Positions 1 to 10,500 of a stretch of DNA of 64,000 nucleotides are shown here, piece after piece. This stretch comes from Dasyornis broadbenti (lineage: Eukaryota; Chordata; Aves; Passeriformes; Dasyornithidae). The notes under the pieces were generated by a model. It searched no databases, was not told where the DNA came from, and saw only the letters and a list, made by a program, of their open reading frames with translations. The DNA lies in NCBI GenBank assembly GCA_013397935.1, contig VZRN01001124.1:1982161-2046160 (forward strand). The letters are read 5' to 3'. The position numbers and the translations under genes are program-made. Position 1 is the first letter of the stretch; each line of letters starts with the position of its first letter.

Positions 1-1398
1 AATTTCCTTTTTCAGCTTCAAAATTTATATAGTAAAATCTGAAGACAAAAGTCAAAAAAAGGAAGCTAGTGTTTCAAATACTACAAAGGATAACATTAAA
101 TTCCTACAAAGGATAATATACTACCTCCAGATGAATGTGAACATTTTGCTACCACCATTAGTGCCAGTAGCCAACTGAGATACCAAAATGTTCAAGCCTA
201 AAACCTTCTGTAGGCAAAGGCTTACAGAGTGCATTCTCAAGCTGGTTTTGCAGTGTCTTTCTGATTCTGAGATTGTTTGGAACAGTGGAAGTTTATACAA
301 TTGGCATTAGAACAGGTTCTGTAATCACACAGAAATCGTTTTTGTGATAACTTTCTTTTAGTGGTGAAGTATTATTAGATCAGTTGTATTCATACAGTGA
401 TTAACATTAACTCTTTTTTTATAAGACAATATATATGCACGAGGTTTAATTTAAAAATAATTAATTAAATTTGCATGAGTATTCTCTTTGTGAATATTTC
501 ATTGCCTGAATGTGAAGATAAATATTCCTCTGGTTTTTCTCTTCTCGGGAAATAGCATAATTGCTCTGTCTGGTGACTTATGACATACACAACAGGTCCA
601 GCTCATTCTTTGCACGTTCTGATTAAGCCTTTGCTTTACTTTTAATATACAACTCATGGAAATGTTTGATACCTAAAGCAAATATATTTCCAGCTGAGTT
701 CTGATGCTCATCTTAGCATCTTGGATACATACTGATGTATCTTTTCCTAAGCTGGTAATGTTTGTTAGAACATTTGTTATGGTGGTGGTTCTTCAGCTGA
801 TTTCTGACTACATCTTCTGCTGTGCCAACAATAGCAAATAAAAGAGTGAGCAATTAATTAATTTTATCAGTAAGAGCTTTAATTATTATGGAGTTCAAAA
901 TAAATATGCTTATCTATTTACATGAACCTACTTATTCATCCAATCTCAGAAAAAATTACAATTTCCTTAGAGCCAGCTTTGTAACTGTGTTGTTGAGATA
1001 CTAACTCAAAAGAGAAAGTTCATCAACTTTTTCACTTTGAAAACCCAGAATATACAAACTCAACAGTTAAGTTAGTATTAATAAACATGAAATAGATATG
1101 CAAGCTGTTTCTATGAACTCTTCTGCTTCTCGGATTTCTTTCATCTTCCATTGGTCACTGGGATCCTTTCTACTGCACTTAAATCATCTGCTGCTCCTGG
1201 TGATGCTTTTGTGGGATAAGATTTCCAGAGGACTTTTGTTTTCTTTCATCTTTCATTTCACATGAAATGCAACAACAACAAGAAAAAGAGCCAAAATGCA
1301 AAAGCCAAACACCCTTGTTAGGTAGACGATGATGATAAGGATAATAAGACTGATGCCGGGTATTCTGATCATTATTGATTCGATCATCATCTTATCAG
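1..1398 (+). other. CD44: CD44 intron upstream of first visible variable exon
   Basis: AT-rich non-coding sequence with no open frame bounded by usable phase-1 splice sites. It is taken as intron because the next exon opens with an acceptor rather than a start codon. The last 250 bases become rich in CATC and GATGAT motifs leading into the acceptor at 1397-1398. Confidence 0.6.
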
Positions 1399-1578
1399 TA
1401 CTAGTTACAAGTGAAAATGAAAAACGTCAAGGACCAACCCAACATCCACTGTTACACAGCGTTCATTCTGGAGGGATCACTCAAGAACAAAATCCTGCAA
1501 ATACCACTGGCAGTAATGAACAACATGAATTTCCTATTGATGGAGAAAATTATTTTGGAAAGGAAACTTCTCCTACAG
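1399..1578 (+). CDS. CD44: CD44 variable stem exon A (60 codons)
   Basis: Acceptor CTTATCAG precedes 1399 and donor ACAG|GTAATA follows 1578. Length 180 nt, phase 1-1, open throughout. The product is polar and cysteine-free, with a possible N-glycosylation site in ANTTGS and an acidic stretch near the end. Its head contains PTQHPL, aligning with PTQPPL of the exons at 4402 and 5686, so it looks like a distant member of the same duplicated family. I could not match it to one named mammalian exon. An ATG-started frame from 1329 runs through it, but the start lies in intron. Confidence 0.7.
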
Positions 1579-4500
1579 GTAATATTGCAGGTCACATTTT
1601 AGTACATTTTCAGGGTTTTCTGGAGATTTAGTTCTAGGACTTTTTACTAACATTTTTGCATTCTCAGGTCATAACACAGCTCCTGCAAAGAAACCTGAGA
1701 AATTCTGATGTTATTTTTTTTTAATTAGTCTGTTCTTCAGACCTGTTCCTGGATGTTTCTCTTCTATTTGTCTTGCATGTCAAGATTTCTAGTAGATTAA
1801 TTCTGTAACTGTCTCCTACGTTTTGTGTTACGTGTCGTGCAGTCACAAGCTTTCAACAAGCTGTCTACCAGAGTTTTGTCTGTAGGAAACAGAGAAGGTT
1901 TAAATGGAAAAATAATAATGTGTGTTACATGTTTCACTCATTTGGGAGCTATGTTCACTCCCCTGTTGCAAGCCATTATTGGACCGGGGATTTTTTGTTA
2001 TCATGGCAGTTATATCTAAAAAAAATTATCTAAAATGTCTACTCATCCCACTTTTGAACTATGGCAAGATGATAGAAGTTATGAAGGGAAGAAAACAAAG
2101 CATAATGTAGAATGAGAGAGAGGTTTCAATTGACTATAAGCTGGTAACAGAAAACTGCCATATTTTAATTTCTGTTCCCCTGAGTGTACCAAACTTAAGA
2201 GTTAGTGTCAGATGTGTGCTGTACTAAGTAGTGCCAGCAGTGAATGCACCACAGTCAACATCTGCTCTTGTGCATTATCAAATACAGGTCTCTGATAATC
2301 TGTTATACTACATTACTATAGCAATAGATAATGGTCTAATTGCAATTAAAAATTGTAATGCACTGTGGCAAATTTCTTGCCTTTTTTTTCCCCCTTATTG
2401 GGTTGAAGGGGTTAAGAAGGGTTATGCTTCTTGCAAGATTTGGGTACTCTTTTGCTGTGACAGTCTAATAAAAACTACAGGTTGATTGATATGGATAGTG
2501 TTTTTCTAAATAACTGCAGTATCAAATATTCTCCAGTTGAATGCTATCTTATTCATTATGTGCACCATTCACAAATCTGTAGCATGAGCTAGAATTTCCC
2601 TTTGTCATACTCCCTTGTCTATTTTCCTGGAGATGCTGCAACTAATGAAACAGTGAAATTTTGAGGGGAAAAAATGGATATAGTCAGCACACTCAAATTC
2701 TGTGATTAAAATTGTACTGATGGGTCACATCCTTGCAGTTATTTATGCCTTTGAGGTTTTCAATTCTGCATCAGTGAATATTGGTTTGATATTCAATCAA
2801 TACAAAGTCAACAGCAAGATTTAGAGAAATGCTTTTGAAAAAGAATAATGATTGATTCTGAAAAGCATATGCTCAGTTTGAGGAAGAAGTTGGTCCTACT
2901 GATAACAGTAGGCAGCTTTTCTAAATATAAACTTGGATGAGAAGCAAATCTACTTTACTTCTCTTTGCCATTAAATGTAGTAGACATGTGAGCAAGGCCT
3001 GTCATAGAGACAAGAACCAAAGAGGAGAATAATATGAGAAATGGATCTTTATATACTGAGCTCATAATTGCTTCACCATCATCATAACAGCTATGGTCCC
3101 CACCCATGGGGCCAGACAGAACGACTCAGCGCAAGACCCTTTGGTGTATCCAGGCTGGGACAAGGGAGAAGATTATGCCACACAGCCTGCTGTAACGGAT
3201 AGAGTTATTCCTTCCAGAGAGAACAATCATGAAAGAGAGTCTTCCACTACAGGTACCAGCAATAATGTCAGTTATGTATGTTACATCTCTTCTGTCTCTC
3301 AGATGGCCTCTCCTGGAAAGATATTGCATGAACTTTTAGAGAGGAGGGATTACGATCTCTTAAAATAATGACATAAACTGTGGAGTTTGTGGAATTTTCT
3401 CTGTACTCTATCTGGTGGTGAGACAGAAAATTTCAATTTTAGCTCTGTATAAAACATTTGTTCTTTATTTGCCAACACCTCTTCTAGGACTTTTCATTCC
3501 ATAGTGAAGCATGGCTATGAAATTGTGCCCAACTTATTACACAAGTTATATTTTTTGGTGCTGCCAGACTGTCTTTATCATAAAGTTGAATTCATACTTA
3601 TGCGTATTTGTACATCAACAGGTCAATCCATTAAATTTGTGAATATTCACCCAGCGAAAAAGTGTTCTTTTCATAGACTTTATTGAAATATTTATCCCTC
3701 TGGTTCATTCATAGAATGATGAGAGATAGGAATCTCTAAAACTGGCATGACACAGCATCATGGTACAGTCTCATATAACACACAGTATTCATAACATCAA
3801 AATGATGTTCTAAAACCATGATCTGATCTCTTCTTCTGGAGATCTCCCCTCTCCATCTGTCACTGGGATCTGTATATGTCACCAACATCTTGCTCCAACA
3901 TGCTGAGCACAGATGTGGAGCTGGAGGGTCTCTCAGAAGCCAGTGACAGTGGGGAGGAAAAAGCAAAGGCCTTCATGTCTTCTTTACTGTCAGTATTGAT
4001 ACCTGTAATGTAAAACACTCTGTAACAGCACGTGACAGTGTACAGGAAGCTGAGAGTCTGTAGTTAGCCTGGGATGCAGGTCAGGGAATTCTTCTGACTG
4101 CTGCCTCTGCGTCTTTCCCTGTGTCCACTGTCCTTGGGAATCTTTTTAATTAAGTAATAAAGCAGACAAGAGTAGCAAATGGATATGCCTTACCAAAACT
4201 GTGAGAGAGCAGTGATGATGTGGAGGACACAAGATCTCACTTCTCTGCCCTTTATGTGGTGAGGAAAGGGTAACAGTGGTTTAAGGGGAATAGGAGGCTG
4301 GCATGGGATGGTAATGGGAAGGCCACAGCAGCACACACATGGAATTCACAGCTATTAAATAATCTGTGTTTAAATCATCTGTTATTAAACCATCATAACA
4401 GCTGTTGCCTCTACTGATGGTGCCCACCACAAAGACCCAACTCAACCACCTCTGCCTTCAGATAACGAATCAGAAAAGAGCACTGAAGGCATCACAAATC

Positions 4501-7500
4501 CCACGGATGCCTCCAGGGTTGAAGTTCTCCACAGGACCACAGCCACTCTGACCAAAACTGGTAATGACTCTCCTCTGATGGGTACCAGTAAGAATAATGG
4601 ATTGTCCTCATTTCTCATGTCTGGTGTGAAATGAGACATTATTTTTCTGAAACTGATTCCTTTCACTATCTTTCTCATCCTGGGGATCTTCATTCTTGGT
4701 GTGGACTTGTAGTGGAAAATCTGCCATAGGAACTATGGACAAGGCATAGGGGACTCCTTACTGGTACACTTGGTGGTTTCTGTCCTTTGCTGAAGCATGG
4801 TTTTGGGTGACCTCCTAACTGTTCTGCGAGACAAGCACTTTGGTGATTCTGAATCCCCAGCCTCATCTTTCTTTCTTGAGCCTCAGTGGGATCAAGCTGG
4901 ATATGCTTTGGCACCATGATTGGTGTGGTAGAGGTGCTCTGNNNNNNNNNNNNNTTACAAGGAAAAATTAGCAGTTATCCTTTTGCTTTTCTTCCTCAAA
5001 ATCCATTTTTATCTGGATTATTTAATCCACAACATTTAGGATTTGCCAGAGAGCTACAAAAACTATAGATTGTGTGGATTATAAATAAAGTTAGTGGATT
5101 AAAATATCGTTGTGTTCTCTATCATCTACTCATGTTTTCTAAATATGAATGAGATTCTGTAAAGTTTCACAGTTCACTATTTTTAAAGTTTGAAGTTTGA
5201 CAGGTCAGTTGCAAATATGAAAACCCAAGTATAATTTAGCAATTTATTCAAATGTTTTAAATTAAGCCTTTCCAATCTAATTCCTGTGTAACAACAGGAA
5301 TTTTTATACTCATTCTGAAAATAACGTTGCTATTTTCTCCCTTCTGAACAACGTTTACTAGATAATTTCAAAACTAATATTTTAGGCTGCATTGTGAGTA
5401 TTAATGAAGGAATAGACAACCCAAAAGGAGTGTGTCATATACAGAAGGTATTCTTTGCTTGTGGGTTTGAGTTTTTCTTCTTCTCACTACATATTCTACA
5501 TAGGCCAATAAATAAAAAGGTAGTGATTACTAAATTAAATAAGGAGGGAAAAATATGTAAGGTGGGTTTTTAAAATGTTTTTGAAGTTAACTTAGCCATC
5601 ATCACAACAGTCACAGCCTCCACTGATGTTCTGGCACCAGAAGATATGACCCAGGAAGCCTGGGCACCTCACCTTGTTATAACAGCTGTTTCCTCTACTG
5701 ATGGTGCCCACCACAAAGACCCAACTCAACCACCTCTGCCTTCAGATGATGAATCAGAAAAGAGCACTGAAGGCATCACAAATCCCACGGATGCCTCCAG
5801 GGTTGAAGTTCTCCACAGGACCACAGCCACTCTGACCAAAACTGGTAATGACTCTCCTCTGATGGGTACCAGTAAGAATAATGGATTGTCCTCATTTCTC
5901 ATGTCTGGTGTGAAATGAGACATTATTTTTCTGAAACTGATTCCTTTCACTATCTTTCTCATCCTGGGGATCTTCATTCTTGGTGTGGACTTGTAGTGGA
6001 AAATCTGCCATAGGAACTATGGACAAGGCATAGGGGACTCCTTACTGGTACACTTGGTGGTTTCTGTCCTTTGCTGAAGCATGGTTTTGGGTGACCGCCT
6101 AACTGTTCTGCGAGACAAGCACTTTGGTGATTCTGAATCCCCAGCCTCATCTTTCTTTCTTGTGCCTCAGTGGGATCAAGCTGGATATGCTTTGGCACCA
6201 TGATTGGTGTGGTAGAGGTGCTCTGGTAGGTTATTCTGATGACCTGCTCCTGTGACTCAGCAGCAGCACCATCACTGGGGAGCGGTGTCCCAGTGGTGAA
6301 GGCAGGGCAATCACAGAAGAATTACATCCCTTAAATTCTGCCATCAGTTTCTTACTTTTCCTCACATATGGATTGCCAGGCAAGACTGACAGGTGAGGCT
6401 GCTCACTCCTGAGTTGCAGGGTTAGGTTTTTGCTGCTGCAATCTCTTCTTCTGGTGATCTCCCTTCTCCATCTGTCACTGGGATCTGTATATGCCACCAG
6501 TATCTTGCTCCAACATGGCTGAGCACAGATGTGGAGCTGAAGGGTGTCTCAGAAGCCAGTGACAGTGTGGAAGGAGAAGGAGAGGCCTTCATGTCTTCTC
6601 CTTCTGTGCTTTGCTTGAGGAAGGTGGAGGTGCTTTCTGGCTTGCTGTGGCCCAGGAAATGATGCGGGTGGTAGTTTTTGTGAGTGCTCCCTGATCATGC
6701 CACCATCATGGCAGTCATAGAGTCCGTGGATGATGCTGACCAAGAGAAAGCAACCAAGGAGCCATTGGCATCTGTTACAGCACCTGGAAAGGAAGATGGA
6801 CAAGTAAACACCACAGATGGTTCCCACGTTCATGGGATACCTGGAGTTTTTTCAGACATTGAAGACCGTTTTATTCCCTTGCAGACTCCACTTACTACCA
6901 GTAAGAACAATGAATTATAACCATTTTCATTTATCCATCAGTAAGTTGTTATTGTGGACAATGACTTTTGTCCAAAAATGTATACTAAGCATAATTGTAA
7001 ATGGTTGTCATATTGTTATTTCCTTTTTGCGTTTTGTTGTTGTTTTTGATCTGCTGATAAGATGTCATGAAGGGTGTCTCTTTCCAGTAAGAGCATTTGC
7101 TGAACGGCTGGAAATAATGTTTTGCAAATAAGTTTTTCTTACATTCTGTTATCAGCATGTGGTAACACAACTATTGAAGTGAAGCAGTGTGAAGTGTCTG
7201 CTCATGCCCATACATTTGTGATAGCATTTTGTCTTTCTTTTTTTGCCGGGCACAATGATAGCTATGTAACGCATAATTATTTGTCACTTTCGCCCCCATT
7301 TGTAATGCCTCTACATTAGCTGAATACATACAAGAGAAAGGTAATTCTCTGTGCCCTTGGTGTCTTGCCAGTGATTAATTGTAGCTATGCTGCTGGGCTG
7401 TAACTGACATGCCATTTGTGAACAACTCTGTTTTTCCAAAGGTTATTCTTCTGATGAAGTTAGTGCAGTTAACAGTTACAGTGTTTGCTTATTTTACTAC

Positions 7501-10500
7501 ATACAACCTTTGGTATTCTTTTTATGTATGGTCATGTGCCAATGATACGGGAAATGAAGGGACTTTTCCTTATTCCAAAATGCAGTTTCCATGCAAATAA
7601 CTATCCTAACAGTAAGGGTTTTTTTCCAAATTCAGCTAATCCAGACACTATTTTCATGCAACTTTCTTGGAAGTTAGTGGAACCATTCCAGAGTGGAATT
7701 TGGCCAATGCTCTGGGGATATTCTTTGCACATAAGATTATGTACCTATATTTTTATATTATTATACAGGAAACACTTGAAAGATAATTATCTTAGTAATT
7801 CATTAATATTATTTATATATTGTGAGGTAGAACTTGGCCTAATTGTTTTTTCCAGAATTTTGTATAAACCAGTAAATTCAACTCTGATAAAATTGCCTGG
7901 TTATAGTACTTTGACAGAGGCATAGTGCTATAAATGCACTATATGTATTTGATAGAATTTCATTGGAAAGTTAAATCTGTTTTTAATAATGTCTTCCTAC
8001 TAAAACTCATTTCTTGCATTTCACAGGCCCTATACACTTAATTAATCTAAGCTGCCTCTTTTATTTTATGTGCAGACATTACACACTGTGAAAAAATGTT
8101 TGCTACCTTTCTGTTTTGAGCACATAAAACCTGTAAGAACAGGTTTGAATCTTTTTCAATGTGAATATCTGCATTGAATCTTTGCATTGTCAGTGCCCTG
8201 GCAAAAGGCTCAGAAGGCTATTTTCTCAAAAGTCTTCCTTTTTCACTTACCTTCTCTTGGTGCTTTTTAAGAACACAGTACAAGGGAATTACTAAGACAC
8301 TACCATTGTCATCAAAAAGTTTATTTATTGAAGGGTTCATTCATTTGTAATGTTGCCCTATACAGGTGAAATGGAATGGAAAAGTTTCATGAGTGTATTG
8401 TTAAAGGCCTTCTCTGATCAAATGAATGGTTTGATGTACTGTACCACTTTGTTTCACTTGCTTTTTCTCTACAGCAATGTTTAAGCTGTGGTCAGACATT
8501 ACACTAAGTGTCCCAAATGTCCATAGAATAACAAGTCAGTCCAATGAAGGAACACAAAAAATAACTGTCCGTAAAGAAAAACATCATACTCTAGATTTTG
8601 AGTATGAAATGAAATGCAGAGAGCTTTTGAGGATCCCTCTCTGCCACTTGCAAGCACCTCCCAAGAGCCACAACAGCAGGGGATGTGGCTGAACCCTGCT
8701 TCTTCTTAGTGTTCAGGGGAACAGCAAATGTCATAGGTTTCTAAGCACACAAATTTTAATAAATGTCTGAATGCGTTTCTAAGGGGTTTTGTGGAGGAAA
8801 AGTTCTGTCATTTTTCAAAGATGATATAAAGCGCCTTAAAAAAAAATCTGCTGAGATGTAGGGTAGACAATTTAGTAGGTCCCTCTTGGTCAGCTTTCTT
8901 TGGTGCTAGATCATGACTCTTCATTGCTGAATTTGTGCTCTGTCCTTTGTTGTGAGATAGCACCAAACAACCACCAGCCAATAAGTTTCTTCTTAATAAA
9001 AAATAGTAAAAACATCTGGAAAATTCATTAACTGCTTCCTGGCAATGCTTCACGAAGGGGATAAAATATGCTTCTCAGTTTTACGTTTGTCAGCTGTTAC
9101 TAGGAAAAGAGACCAGAAATGCTGGACAGAAAGGAGTTGTAATGTGTGCTAAAGAAAAAGGACTTTACAGCTGATTAGTGTTTGTGTTTAATTTCTTAGA
9201 GTCTGGAAGAATTCAGAGAGGTGGAGATCTGTAATGTATTTTTGGTAGTGATAATAAAGTAGTAGTCCCAAATGAAACTACTGTATCTACAGTCTGCTGA
9301 TAATTTTAGACTTGGGAAACCCTTATAGCACTAGCGTGGGCCAAAAATGTAATTGCATAAAATTTTAAGCAATATGGCCAGCACAGAAAACGCTAGAGAC
9401 AGATTTAAGATCTAATACCATCTTAGAACCAAATTACACAACTTATTTAAAAGGACAATAGGATCCACATCTAGGTTTGCAGAGAAAATTCTTTTCTATT
9501 AGGAAAAAAATTTCGACTTTTTAGAGTCCCACTCTGTAGCTACCAAAGTCACAACCATTCAGAGAACTATTGTTCTATTTTATGAGAGCATTAGAGTTTT
9601 AGGTGTTCGGTTTGTCCTGTGTTGGAATAGAATTGAAACATATGAGGGAGACAAGAGGGGAAAGCCATGAGTTTTGCTTCTCAAAATACTAAAGCTAGCA
9701 ATAGTTCAGATGAGTGTGATGCTTATGGTCTATGTAATAGTTTTCAGTATAAACACTCGTTCATTGCTTCAGCACGAACTTTCTAGAGTAGGATTTTTAA
9801 ATTGTGACAGTCACAATCTTTGTACCTTGCTGTTAAATATTCACCAATCATATCTGGCCTAATGGATGGGGTTTTTGTTCTTTAGGCTCTACCTCTAGTG
9901 TAGACGGTAACCAAGGACCACACCAGGGACAGTATGAATCCACTACTTCGCCTGGAGAAACTACCACAACAAAAATAGATACAGAGCCAAGGTCGGCCCG
10001 TGTACCAGGTAGGATTTTGAAGTCAAATGTTTTAAAAATTCAAGCACAGAATTGTATTCCTATGAACTGAAGTAAGAGATAAAAATGAAGGTCAAATACA
10101 GTAGTTCAGCCTTTTTTCTGAATCAGATAATATTCAGCATTTTGCTAGTAGTCTGAAAAATGGAGCATATTTTAATTCATATAATTTTTCAACAATATTA
10201 AGATGAGAGAAACAATGCATTTGGAGAATAGGATTAAGGTTCAAATTACTTTCATAAATTGATTGGAAATAAAGCAAAACTCAGTAAAGATAAATGTAAA
10301 GTACCATATCCATGAGAATGTTCAGTGAAAATAACAGCTGAGACAAGCTCTCCAGAACAGAGCTTTCAGATTAAAACAGAATAAAAAGAAGCCAGCACCA
10401 CGATACAGCTGCAAAAGAATGCAAATATTTTCTGGGACTTATTAGTGGTAAAGTCATTTTTTAAACAGACAAAGTAATTATCCCACTCTGCTTAGGCCTA

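Noticed and set aside
2231..2335. Possible CD44 exon ending ATACAG|GTCTCT
   Set aside because: The nearest acceptor gives a length that breaks the phase 1-1 rule, and the donor is poor.
4442..4917. Minus-strand frames of 83 and 75 codons, repeated at 5726-6201
   Set aside because: Identical in both copies only because the DNA is duplicated; the coding sense is the plus strand CD44 exon.
7150..7260. Possible exon after TTCTGTTATCAG with CGNTTIEVKQCEV
   Set aside because: No suitable phase-1 donor and it introduces two cysteines, unlike the CD44 stem.
7485..7925. 146-codon plus-strand open frame in a CD44 intron
   Set aside because: Hydrophobic, AT-driven composition and not in the phase-1 exon pattern of CD44.
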